64,000 bases of DNA. It comes from Micromonospora rifamycinica (GTDB lineage Bacteria; Actinomycetota; Actinomycetes; Mycobacteriales; Micromonosporaceae). Position numbers and translations under genes: made by a program. A model generated the notes under the pieces. The model searched no databases, was not told the origin of the DNA, and saw only the letters and a program-made list of their open reading frames with translations. Location of the stretch: NCBI RefSeq assembly GCF_900090265.1, contig NZ_LT607752.1:4278001-4342000 (forward strand). The letters are read 5' to 3'. Shown here in pieces: positions 8,111 to 15,524 of this stretch (position 1 is the stretch's first letter; every line of letters starts with the position of its first letter).

Positions 8111-9085
8111 ATGTCCCGGATCAAGGAGTTCAACCTGCCCGACCTGGGCGAGGGCCTGACCGAGGGCGAGATCCTCGCCTGGCTGGTCAAGGTGGGCGAC
8201 GTCATCGAGCTGAACCAGCCGATCGTCGAGGTGGAGACGGCCAAGGCGGCCGTCGAGATCCCGGCGAAGTGGGCCGGTGAGGTGCGGTCGATCTTCCACC
8301 CGGAAGGGAGCACCGTCGAGGTCGGCACCCCGATCATCGCGATCGACACCGACCCGGGTGCCGGCCCGATCGCCGAGTCCACCACCGCCACCGCCACGCC
8401 GGACCTGCCCACCCCGTCGGCCGCGTCACTGGCCGCGGTGCAGGTCGCCCCAGCCGAGGGCATGGTCGAGCCGGGCCTGATCGGCGGCGTCGCCCCAGGC
8501 GGCCGGACCGCCGTCCTGGTCGGCTACGGCCCCCGCACCACCCCCGCCAAACGCCGCCCCCGCAAACCCCCCACCCCACCCACCCCTTCCCCCTCCCTCT
8601 CCCCCCACCCCCTCCCTCACCCTCACCCTCACCCCCAGCCCCAGCCCCAGCCCCAGCCGATCATGGAGTTGTGGTGGGGGACAAAACTGTCCCAGTTACC
8701 GCAAATTCGGCACCACGAGTCCATGATCGACGGAGTGCGGGTGGGCCGGTGTTGGCGAAGCCGCCGGTGCGGAAGCTCGCGAAGGACCTCGGGGTCGATC
8801 TGGGGGTGCTGGTCGGGTCCGGTCCGCTCGGTTCGATCACCCGGGAGGACGTCCAGCGGGCGGTGGCCGGGACAACGGCGGCCGGGGGCGCGGTGGCCGG
8901 TGGCATGGTCGTGGCGGGGGGCACGGCCTCGGCGGGGAGCGCGGCGGGGACGCTGTCGGGCACCTCGGGCGCGAGCTTCGGCGCGGACCGCGAGCAGCGC
9001 ATCCCGGTCAAGGGGGTACGCCGACTCACCGCCGAGAACATGGCCCGCTCGGCGTTCACCGCTCCGCATGTCACGGAGTTCCTGA
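8111..9085 (+). CDS. E2 dihydrolipoyl acyltransferase, N-terminal fragment (lipoyl domain), frameshifted
   Basis: Residues 1-80 are a complete lipoyl domain with the lipoylation lysine at K45 in VETAKAAVEIP. A Pro-rich linker follows to about residue 180. The frame then enters a palindromic element (8658-8729) and continues to a stop at 9085 as Arg/Trp/Ser-rich out-of-frame translation of the real E2 downstream sequence. The meaningful part is therefore roughly 8111-8660. The subunit-binding and catalytic domains lie in another frame (8674-9684). Either the gene is a pseudogene, or two polypeptides are made, or the shift is a sequencing error in the C-rich tract. An intact E2 would be a single protein of about 500 residues. 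Confidence 0.75.
   Translation: MSRIKEFNLPDLGEGLTEGEILAWLVKVGDVIELNQPIVEVETAKAAVEIPAKWAGEVRSIFHPEGSTVEVGTPIIAIDTDPGAGPIAESTTATATPDLPTPSAASLAAVQVAPAEGMVEPGLIGGVAPGGRTAVLVGYGPRTTPAKRRPRKPPTPPTPSPSLSPHPLPHPHPHPQPQPQPQPIMELWWGTKLSQLPQIRHHESMIDGVRVGRCWRSRRCGSSRRTSGSIWGCWSGPVRSVRSPGRTSSGRWPGQRRPGARWPVAWSWRGARPRRGARRGRCRAPRARASARTASSASRSRGYADSPPRTWPARRSPLRMSRSS
8566..8657. repeat. C-rich slippage tract in the E2 linker
   Basis: A run of about 90 bases almost without G on the plus strand. It includes repeated CCTCAC and four CCCCAG units and encodes Pro-Ser-His-Gln-rich linker in the lipoyl frame. Tracts like this are prone to strand slippage and to sequencing error. It ends exactly where the palindromic element begins. 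Confidence 0.85.
8658..8729. repeat. 72-bp palindromic (REP/MITE-like) element inside the E2 gene
   Basis: Terminal inverted repeats of 19 bp match at 17 positions. The left arm is CGATCATGGAGTTGTGGTG (8658-8676); the right arm is its near complement at 8711-8729. The centre (8677-8710) is AT-richer than anything nearby. There is no ORF for a transposase. The element separates the lipoyl part of E2 from the subunit-binding domain. I recall GATCATGGAGTTGTGG-type palindromes as dispersed repeats in Micromonospora genomes, but could not check this. Confidence 0.75.
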
Positions 9086-9684
9086 CCGTGGACGTGACCC
9101 GGGCGATGAAGGCGCTGGACCGGCTGCGCGACCGGCGGGAGTGGCGCGACGTGCGGGTTTCGCCGTTGCTGCTGGTCGCCAAGGCGGTGCTGCTGGCGGT
9201 CCGCCGGCACCCGATGGTCAACTCGACGTGGGCCGGCGACGAGATCGTCGTCAAGGAGTACGTCAACCTGGGCATCGCGGCGGCAACCGAGCGCGGCCTG
9301 ATCGTGCCGAACGTCAAGGACGCCGGCCGGCTCACGCTGCGCGAGCTGGCGGACGCGCTGACCGGGCTGGTCCAGACCGCGAAGGCGGGGAGGACCTCCC
9401 CGGCGGACATGTCCGGCGGCACCCTGACGATCACCAACGTCGGGGTCTTCGGGGTGGACACCGGCACTCCCATCCTGCCCCCGGGCGAGGCGGCGATCCT
9501 GGCCTTCGGGGCGGTCCGCGAACTGCCGTGGGTGCACAAGGGGAAGGTCAAGCCACGCCTGGTGACCACTTTGGGACTTTCCTTCGACCACCGGATCATC
9601 GACGGCGAGCTGGGCTCGAGGTTCCTCCGGGACATCGGGGACTTCCTCGCCGACCCGGAGGCGGCGCTGCTCGCCTGGACCTGA
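8674..9684 (+). CDS. E2 dihydrolipoyl acyltransferase, subunit-binding and catalytic domains
   Basis: About 336 residues holding the rest of the E2 enzyme. The peripheral subunit-binding domain (VLAKPPVRKLAKDLGVDL to ITREDVQRAV) is followed by an Ala/Gly/Thr-rich linker and the catalytic acyltransferase domain, which ends with the active-site motif DHRIIDG near the C-terminus. The fragment is in a different frame from the lipoyl domain. GTG codons at 8671 and 8674 fall inside the palindromic element, and GGAG (8665-8668) sits five bases before the second, so independent initiation is possible. The catalytic half itself carries no damage. Confidence 0.75.
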   Translation: MGDKTVPVTANSAPRVHDRRSAGGPVLAKPPVRKLAKDLGVDLGVLVGSGPLGSITREDVQRAVAGTTAAGGAVAGGMVVAGGTASAGSAAGTLSGTSGASFGADREQRIPVKGVRRLTAENMARSAFTAPHVTEFLTVDVTRAMKALDRLRDRREWRDVRVSPLLLVAKAVLLAVRRHPMVNSTWAGDEIVVKEYVNLGIAAATERGLIVPNVKDAGRLTLRELADALTGLVQTAKAGRTSPADMSGGTLTITNVGVFGVDTGTPILPPGEAAILAFGAVRELPWVHKGKVKPRLVTTLGLSFDHRIIDGELGSRFLRDIGDFLADPEAALLAWT

Positions 9685-9703
9685 CGACGGTGACCGTCCG
9701 GTG

Positions 9704-9745
9704 ACGGCCGGTGTGCCCGGGGTGAACGCCCGGCACACCGGCCGT
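9704..9745 (+). terminator. Terminator after the dehydrogenase operon
   Basis: A perfect 14-bp stem, ACGGCCGGTGTGCC (9704-9717) with its complement at 9732-9745, and a 14-base loop. It starts 20 bases after the E2 stop. There is no T-run, as is usual in these genomes. Confidence 0.75.
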
Positions 9746-9904
9746 TGCCGTTGAGGGAAGAAAACGTGACCCAGACCTCTTCTCAACCTTCGATCCTTAG
9801 GCGGGTGTCTCAGCTCACCTAATAATCGATGGCGAACGACGGCCGATCGGTGTTCAATGGAGTCATCAGGGACTGACAACCGAATAGTTCGGAGGAGAGA
9901 CACC

Positions 9905-10042
9905 ATGAGCATGATCGAGCGAATCCGCACCCGTCGTGACGCCACCCGTCGGGCCCGTGCCATCGAGCACGCGCTGCGGTCCGCCAACTCGCCCGCGGTC
10001 CGCGATGAGATCATCGCGATTGCCCAGCGTCACATGAGCTGA
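9905..10042 (+). CDS. Small conserved basic protein, 45 aa
   Basis: A 45-residue basic protein, MSMIERIRTRRDATRRARAI at its start, with a helical pattern of Arg, Ala, Ile and Glu and a C-terminal IIAIAQRHMS. The strong ribosome site GGAGGAG (9891-9897) is placed well for the ATG at 9905, and terminators lie on both sides, so it is a monocistronic gene. I do not recognise a domain. Small Arg-rich proteins of this kind are common in Micromonosporaceae and are of unknown function. It is long enough for one or two amphipathic helices, so protein or nucleic-acid binding is possible. Confidence 0.7.
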   Translation: MSMIERIRTRRDATRRARAIEHALRSANSPAVRDEIIAIAQRHMS

Positions 10043-10075
10043 CCCGGCACCGACTTTCATCTCCCTCCTCCAGAT

Positions 10076-10108
10076 CGATGACCCGCCCGGACCCCGGGCG
10101 GGTCATCG
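10076..10108 (+). terminator. Terminator after the 45-aa gene
   Basis: A 15-bp perfect stem, CGATGACCCGCCCGG (10076-10090) with its complement at 10094-10108, and a three-base loop. It lies 34 bases after the stop codon. Confidence 0.8.
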
Positions 10109-10385
10109 GCGTTCCCGACCGGTTGAGACCGGGATTCCACCTCGCCACGACGCCCGGTACGGTGGTTCCGGTCGCCACCCGCCGACCTGGACACCGATCG
10201 CGCCGGATGGACGCCGATCGACACCGTCCGGCGACGCGGAGTGACGGTCGGTGCTCCCTGGGTGCCCCGCGCGCGAACCGGATACCGTGCGGGGAGCCCA
10301 CACGGCCGAGCCGGCCGGGCACCGGTGACACAGCCGACCGGACGGACGGCATCGGCGGCCGACATGTGATGGAGGAGGCGAACCC
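10109..10385. other. Leader and promoter region of the long Pro-rich gene
   Basis: About 280 bases with no gene. GGATACCGT near 10280 is a possible -10 region. GGAGGAGG at 10371-10378 is the ribosome site for the ATG at 10386. Confidence 0.4.
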
Positions 10386-13118
10386 ATGACGTCCGAGGGC
10401 CAGCATCGCCCCGGCCAGGAGCCGGACGAGGTGCCACCGGGCTCCGGGGGACCGGCGTCGTACGGCGACCGGCAGCCGCAGCAGGACCCCGGGTACGGCA
10501 CCCCCGCCACACCCGACCTCGGCTGGGCGCCGCCGCCCCCCACCGGTCGGGCCGAGCCGACCGGTCCCTCCTGGACCCCACCGGCCCAGCCGGCGGCCTG
10601 GGGTGGCCCGCAGGCTCCCCGGCAGTCCGAGCCGACCGAGGCATGGACTCCGCCGGCCGGTGCCACGGCACCCGCCTGGGCCGGGCAGCCCGGCCAACCG
10701 GCCTGGGCGCAACCCGAACCCGGTGCCCGTGGCGCCGCCCGGGTGCCGCAGCCCGACAACCCGTCCGGTGGCGGTTGGTCCGCCCCGCCCGACCCTGCTC
10801 CGGCCGCGCCCGCCGGCTGGCCCGCCCAGAGCTCCACACCGCACGACGCGACCCCCGGCGCCAACGGCTGGGGCACCGCGCCCGCGCCCGCGCAGGAGGA
10901 GCCCCGCGCCGGTGGCTGGCCGGCCGACGACCGGGCCGACGCCGGCCGCGGCAACGGCTGGTCCGCCGACGAGCGGGTCGGGGCCGCCCCGACCCGGGAC
11001 GGCTGGCCCGGCGGCCCCCAGGACGCACCGGGGAACTCCGGCGGCTGGGCGACCGGCACCGCGTCCCACCCCGACGAGGCACCCCGCCCCGCCGGTCGGG
11101 CCTCGGTCCCCGTACCGGCCCAGCCTGAACCCGCCAACCAGACCGCGCCCTGGCCGCAGCCCGAGGCCCCGAACCAGACCGCGCCCTGGCCGCAGCCCGA
11201 GACTCCGAACCAGACCGCGGCCTGGCCACAGCCGGAGGCCGGCGGCCACGGCGGCGCCCAGGTGCCGGCGGCCGACGCTCCGGCGGGCGAGGGCTGGTCC
11301 ACCGGGGAAGCCCCGGCCCGGGCCGGCAGCTGGCCCGCCAACCGGCCCGGCCCGGACGACGCCGGCCGCTCCGGTGACTGGCCGAACGGGTCGCCGAACG
11401 ACCGGGCACCACAGTGGGCACCGGACGAGCCCGCCACGGCCCGCTGGGAGGGCCGCCGCGAGCAGCCGGCCCTCGACAACTGGCCGGCTGCGGCATCCCA
11501 CGACGACCAGCCGCGTCAGGACGACCCGGCCCCGGGCCAGCAGTGGCCGACGCCACAGTCCGGCTCGCGGGGTGCGGCCGCCGTACCCTCCCGGGAGGAC
11601 CGTCCCGAGTCCGGGGCGGCCTGGCCGGCACCACCGGAGCTGCCCGCCCGGTCCGCCACGTCGGTCGCCGCACCGGACGGTCCGCCCTCCTGGGCCGGTG
11701 CCACCGGTGACCCGCAGCCGCCACACCGGGCGGGTGTCGAGATTCCGGTCGTGCCGGACGCCGAGCCGTGGGCACCCGGGCAGGCGTGGGGCCGTGTCGA
11801 GCCCGCCGCACAGCCCGCCGAAGGCGGCTGGGAGCCACGTCGCGGCGACGACCAGCCGATCTACCAGCCGGGGCCGGCCCCCGGCATCTCACCGGCCAAC
11901 GCGGTGCCGCTCCCGCCGCAGGAGCAGCGCGTCCCCGGGGCCAGCCTGGCCGCCGCACCGCCGGCCGATTACGTCCCGCCGGCCCAGCCCCAGCAGGGCG
12001 GCCCGGTCGACCAGCAGCCACACGGCCGTGAGGCGGCCGGCTGGGGCGCGACCGAGCAGCCACCGCCGACGGCCGGGCCGGTGTTGCCCGCCCAGCGGAC
12101 CGCGCCCGAGTCCGAGGGTGCCGGCCGTGCCCCGGTACCGGCCGCCGACAGCGGGGATTCCGGTGCCGTCGGCCGGGCCTCCGCCAGCGCCTCGGTGCCG
12201 ACGGCCAGCCGGGTCGCGCCGCCGTCCGACCAGGGGGCACGTCCAGGTGGTCCGGTGGTCCCGCAGCCCCGGGTGTACGGGCGGGCGACCCGCCCGGAGC
12301 CGGCGGACGAGGCCGAGGAGCGCGACGCTCCGCGTCCCGACCACGACTCCCGCTTCGACGACCAGGACCGGGCGCACGGCTTCGGTGGTGAGAAGCCCTC
12401 GTCCGCCCCGCCCGCGTTCGGCGGCGGCATCCCGGCCTTCGCCGACCCGGCCGGCAGTAACCGGCCGATGAACGGCACCCGGCCGCACGGGCCGGCCGAC
12501 CAGCCCGCCGAGCCGTTCGGCAGCCGCCCGACCAGCGGTGGCCCGACCAGTGGTGCACCGGCGGGTGCCGCGCCCGTGCCGGGGTACGGCCACCCGGCCC
12601 ACGACCCGGCCCACGGCGGGTACGCGTCGCCCTTCCCGCCCGCCGGGCAGCAGTTCCCGTCCACGGGGCAGCAGTTCGGCCCGGCCGGGCAGCAGCCCGG
12701 CACCGCCAGTTGGCCGGTCGAGTCCGACTCGGAGCATGGGCGTTTCGACGCGTTCAAGCCGGAGGCCGAGCCGGAGCAGAAGGCCGAGCAGCCCACGCCG
12801 AAGGTACGTAACGGTCGGGTGCTCGCCCTGGTGCTGATCGTGGCGGTGCTGATCCTGGCCGTCCCGCTGGGGCTGCTGATGCTCCTCGGCAAGATCGGTG
12901 CGGACGACGAGCCGGCCCCGTTCAACCCGGCCGTCGGCTCCTGCGTCAAGCAGTCCGGCACCGGTGCGAGCGCGGCGGGCTGCAGCGAACCGGGTGCCTT
13001 CACGGTCGTCTCCAAGGTGGACGCCAAGGAGAAGTGCACCGACCCGACCCAGCCGCACGTGGTGCTCCAGGGCGGCGGGGTCGACCGGGTGCTCTGCCTG
13101 AAGCCGGCCGGCCAGTAA
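10386..13118 (+). CDS. Very long Pro/Trp-rich membrane protein with small C-terminal extracellular domain
   Basis: 910 residues. Residues 1 to about 810 are low-complexity Pro/Ala/Gly/Trp/Gln-rich sequence, presumably cytoplasmic and disordered. Near-identical units of NQTAPWPQPEAP type recur around residue 250, and GQQF units follow near residue 760. One transmembrane helix (VLALVLIVAVLILAVPLGLL) lies near residue 825. A compact C-terminal domain of about 75 residues carries four cysteines (SCVKQSG, AGCSEPG, EKCTD, VLCLKP). That domain resembles the C-terminal domain of LppU/SCO3897-type actinobacterial proteins, which would be outside the cell. GGAGGAGG precedes the ATG. Function is unknown; a scaffold role in wall or division complexes is a guess. 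Confidence 0.75.
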   Translation: MTSEGQHRPGQEPDEVPPGSGGPASYGDRQPQQDPGYGTPATPDLGWAPPPPTGRAEPTGPSWTPPAQPAAWGGPQAPRQSEPTEAWTPPAGATAPAWAGQPGQPAWAQPEPGARGAARVPQPDNPSGGGWSAPPDPAPAAPAGWPAQSSTPHDATPGANGWGTAPAPAQEEPRAGGWPADDRADAGRGNGWSADERVGAAPTRDGWPGGPQDAPGNSGGWATGTASHPDEAPRPAGRASVPVPAQPEPANQTAPWPQPEAPNQTAPWPQPETPNQTAAWPQPEAGGHGGAQVPAADAPAGEGWSTGEAPARAGSWPANRPGPDDAGRSGDWPNGSPNDRAPQWAPDEPATARWEGRREQPALDNWPAAASHDDQPRQDDPAPGQQWPTPQSGSRGAAAVPSREDRPESGAAWPAPPELPARSATSVAAPDGPPSWAGATGDPQPPHRAGVEIPVVPDAEPWAPGQAWGRVEPAAQPAEGGWEPRRGDDQPIYQPGPAPGISPANAVPLPPQEQRVPGASLAAAPPADYVPPAQPQQGGPVDQQPHGREAAGWGATEQPPPTAGPVLPAQRTAPESEGAGRAPVPAADSGDSGAVGRASASASVPTASRVAPPSDQGARPGGPVVPQPRVYGRATRPEPADEAEERDAPRPDHDSRFDDQDRAHGFGGEKPSSAPPAFGGGIPAFADPAGSNRPMNGTRPHGPADQPAEPFGSRPTSGGPTSGAPAGAAPVPGYGHPAHDPAHGGYASPFPPAGQQFPSTGQQFGPAGQQPGTASWPVESDSEHGRFDAFKPEAEPEQKAEQPTPKVRNGRVLALVLIVAVLILAVPLGLLMLLGKIGADDEPAPFNPAVGSCVKQSGTGASAAGCSEPGAFTVVSKVDAKEKCTDPTQPHVVLQGGGVDRVLCLKPAGQ

Positions 13119-13230
13119 CGACGTACGGCGGCGGGGGCGCGGTCTACCGTGCCCCCGCCGTCGGTGTTTCGGCGGCCGCACACTGGGCAGTCTTGAGGGC
13201 ACGCAGACGTTGAGCCCGAGGAGGTCCCCC

Positions 13231-13443
13231 ATGGCCGGCAACGAGCACGAGGTCAACCGCAGCGCCCGCAGCGGTAGGTTCGTCACGGAGAGCACCACCG
13301 AGCGGGAGCCCCGGCACACGACCACCGAGCAGGTCGGCGGCGGCGGGGACCGCGAGGTCAACCGCAGTGCGAGCACCGGCCGGTTCGTCACCGGGACGAC
13401 CGCCGAGCTGCACCCCTCGACCACCGAGACCCAGCACGTCTGA
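13231..13443 (+). CDS. Small protein with duplicated EVNRSA-x-x-GRFVT motif
   Basis: A 70-residue protein made of two copies of one motif: EVNRSARSGRFVT (residues 7-19) and EVNRSASTGRFVT (near residue 43). They are joined by a Thr/Glu-rich linker and a Gly-rich turn. GAGGAGG lies just before ATG 13231. This short motif is widespread in small bacterial proteins of unknown function, usually as a single copy. There is no signal peptide or membrane segment. The gene is monocistronic and ends just before a strong bidirectional terminator. The duplication gives the protein an internal pseudo-symmetry that could serve in binding two partners; that is inference. Confidence 0.75.
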   Translation: MAGNEHEVNRSARSGRFVTESTTEREPRHTTTEQVGGGGDREVNRSASTGRFVTGTTAELHPSTTETQHV

Positions 13444-13457
13444 CCACAGGCCGACCA

Positions 13458-13485
13458 GCGCCCCCCGCGTCCGCGCGGGGGGCGC
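13458..13485. terminator. Bidirectional terminator
   Basis: A perfect 12-bp stem, GCGCCCCCCGCG (13458-13469) with its complement at 13474-13485, and a four-base loop. It lies between the convergent small-protein gene and the XRE-regulator gene. Confidence 0.85.
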
Positions 13486-13487
13486 CG

Positions 13488-14399
13488 TCAGGTCCGGGAA
13501 CCGAGCCGTACGCAGGGGGTCCGGGCGCTCGCCAGCAGGCGGCGGTTGTCCGCCGCGGTGATGTCCACGGTGACCGACACACAGCCCCCGGTGGTCCGCA
13601 GCACGTTGCCGAAGACACTGTAGACCTGGCGTTTCACCATGTACGGATAGTCGAACCGGCTGGTCGCCCCGTCGGACGGGCGGGTGGCGGCCAGCCGGAC
13701 GGTCGCCCCGGTCGGCACCCGCTCGGTGGAGACGAAGAGCGGCCAGGCCGCCTGGCAGCGCGGCGAGTGGCGCAGCGTCAGGCTGCCGTAGGGCTGTTGT
13801 TTCGGGTCGGGGTCCGGGACCGGGACGGTCTCCACACTGACCGCGTCGACCTGGCAGCGCGCCTCCTGCGGGTCCGCCCCGTCCGCGACGGCGGCGGTCG
13901 TGGGTGCCGGGGTCGAGGCTTCGGTGGGCCGGTCCGCCCGCCGGTCCGGGCCGATGCCCGAATCGGCCAGCAGCGGAACGACCGAGCCGGCGACGAGCAC
14001 CGTCAGGCCCGCCGTCGCGGCCAGCGCCCAGCGGGACACCGCCGGCCGCCGCGTCGGCGTCGGTCGCCGCTCCGCCGGTCGTCCCGGGTCCGGCTCGGTC
14101 GCCTGGCCCGTTTCGGCCTCCCGGTGCCAGCGCACCCGCCAGGCCTCCTCGTCCCCACCACAGGCCCGGACGAACGCCATGGTCAGTTCCAGCGACGGCA
14201 GCCGGGTGCCGGACAGCACGCCCGCCAGGGCGGTGTGTGAGTAGTGCGCGGTCGCGGACATCTTGCGCAGGGAGGGTTGCCCTGCGTCGCGCCGCAGCCG
14301 GGCGAGGTCGGCGACGAACTCGCGGTGCCGGGTGTCACCGCCGTGGTCCCGGATGTCGCCGGGCACCTGGCCGTCGGGTCGTCCGCTTCGCCCCGTCAT
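13488..14399 (-). CDS. Membrane-anchored XRE-family regulator with extracytoplasmic domain
   Basis: About 303 residues from ATG 14399, which has AGGGGAGGG just upstream. Residues 20-90 are an XRE-type helix-turn-helix (LRRDAGQPSLRKMSATAHYS, TALAGVLSG, LPSLELTMAFVRACGG). After a Pro/Arg-rich linker comes one membrane helix (WALAATAGLTVLVAGSVVPLL). The extracytoplasmic part of about 150 residues has three or four cysteines and resembles the DUF2690 class found behind XRE domains in actinomycetes. Such proteins can couple an external signal to DNA binding. It is divergent from a secreted SH3/CHAP-like wall enzyme, and a dyad lies between them, so that enzyme is its likely target. Confidence 0.8.
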   Translation of the reverse strand: MTGRSGRPDGQVPGDIRDHGGDTRHREFVADLARLRRDAGQPSLRKMSATAHYSHTALAGVLSGTRLPSLELTMAFVRACGGDEEAWRVRWHREAETGQATEPDPGRPAERRPTPTRRPAVSRWALAATAGLTVLVAGSVVPLLADSGIGPDRRADRPTEASTPAPTTAAVADGADPQEARCQVDAVSVETVPVPDPDPKQQPYGSLTLRHSPRCQAAWPLFVSTERVPTGATVRLAATRPSDGATSRFDYPYMVKRQVYSVFGNVLRTTGGCVSVTVDITAADNRRLLASARTPCVRLGSRT

Positions 14400-14414
14400 G
14401 AACCCTCCCCTGCG

Positions 14415-14456
14415 TGTAAACCCTGGTGTCAACGTCCGTCACGCCAGTGCTTTACA
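14415..14456. promoter_or_regulatory. Imperfect dyad between the XRE regulator and the wall-enzyme gene
   Basis: Outer arms TGTAAA (14415-14420) and TTTACA (14451-14456) are inverted. Inner arms CTGG and CCAG add to the symmetry across a long spacer. It lies just upstream of the regulator start. An operator for the adjacent XRE protein is inferred from position only. Confidence 0.35.
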
Positions 14457-14663
14457 GGCGGGCGTCACGACAGGATCGACCCGGAGCAGCCACCCGCCTG
14501 ATAGGTGCCGGTGAATATGATCTCACGGGGAGTGTCGAGTGGGGCACGCATCCGGACCGTCCGGTATCGACGTTCGCCCCGGACACGGATCACCCGGCTC
14601 ACCGTCCGACGGAAACACCGCGCCGGTCCCGGGGCGGTGCCGAACTCTCGACAGGAGAACCGC

Positions 14664-15479
14664 GTGTACCACACGAACGGCACGAACGCCCCGGGGTCGA
14701 CGCCCCGCCGGCGGCTGCCGAGGCTCGTCGGACGGGTCCTCGCCGCCTGGGGTGTCACGGCGATGGTCCTGGTGGGCACGGCCTCGCCGTCGTTCGCCGG
14801 CATCACCGGCTACAGCGTCGCCGGCACGGGCGGCGCCGGCCTGATGGTCCGCACCAGCCCGTACGACGCGAACGCCGGCACGGTGGCCGTCCTCGGCGAC
14901 GGCACCGGATTCACCGCCGAGTGCGCGGTACGCGGACGCAACATCTCCGGCAACTCGGTCTGGCACCGGATCAGCGCCCCGGCCAGTGGCTGGATCAGTG
15001 ACTACTACACCAACACCCCGGGGTTCAACCAGTACCTGCCCAACGAGCCGGAGTGCACCACCACCCCGCCGCCCACCGGTACCCGCGAGGACCGGGCGAT
15101 GGCCTGGGCCCGGTCGGTCATCGGCCAGGCGTACACCAACGGGGACCTGGGGGACTCCAACCACCAGTGGGACGGTTGGTGCGACAACTTCGTCGGGCAC
15201 GCCTACGGTCGGGCCGCCAGCGGCTACGCGTCCGCCATCGTGCACTACAACTCGCTGCTCTCGCGCGGCATGATCCGCACCTCGGGCACCCCGCCGGCGG
15301 GCGCGCTGGTCTTCTACGCCGCCGCGTCGATCAACGGGTACTACGGCCACGTGATGCTCTCCGAGGGCAACGGCAACTACATCACCTCGGCGGCCACCGT
15401 CCGCCGCGTGTCGCTGACCTGGCCCGGTGCGCCGTACCTCGGCTGGTCCTACGCCGACCCGGAGTGGACCGGGCGCTGA
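14664..15479 (+). CDS. Secreted SH3b + CHAP/NlpC-like cell-wall hydrolase
   Basis: 271 residues from GTG 14664, with AGGAG six bases upstream. A basic N-terminus and hydrophobic segment ending in SPSFAG form a signal peptide. Residues of roughly 50-120 make a bacterial SH3-like domain (GLMVRTSPYDANAGTVAVL, WHRISAPASGWISDYY). The C-terminal domain has a papain-like arrangement, with the putative nucleophile in WCDNFVGHAYG and the histidine in YYGHVMLSEGNG, as in CHAP/NlpC amidases or endopeptidases. It would cut peptidoglycan peptides outside the cell. The next gene, a secreted transglycosylase-like protein with the same SH3 type, follows after 45 bases, so the pair is probably co-expressed. 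Confidence 0.8.
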   Translation: MYHTNGTNAPGSTPRRRLPRLVGRVLAAWGVTAMVLVGTASPSFAGITGYSVAGTGGAGLMVRTSPYDANAGTVAVLGDGTGFTAECAVRGRNISGNSVWHRISAPASGWISDYYTNTPGFNQYLPNEPECTTTPPPTGTREDRAMAWARSVIGQAYTNGDLGDSNHQWDGWCDNFVGHAYGRAASGYASAIVHYNSLLSRGMIRTSGTPPAGALVFYAAASINGYYGHVMLSEGNGNYITSAATVRRVSLTWPGAPYLGWSYADPEWTGR

Positions 15480-15524
15480 CGCCCCCACCCGGCTCCCCTC
15501 CGGTCGTCCGCCGAAAGGATCATG

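Noticed and set aside
8111..9085. A single complete 325-residue protein in the lipoyl frame
   Set aside because: After the palindrome the translation is Arg/Trp/Ser-rich and overlaps the real E2 catalytic frame, so it is not a meaningful C-terminus.
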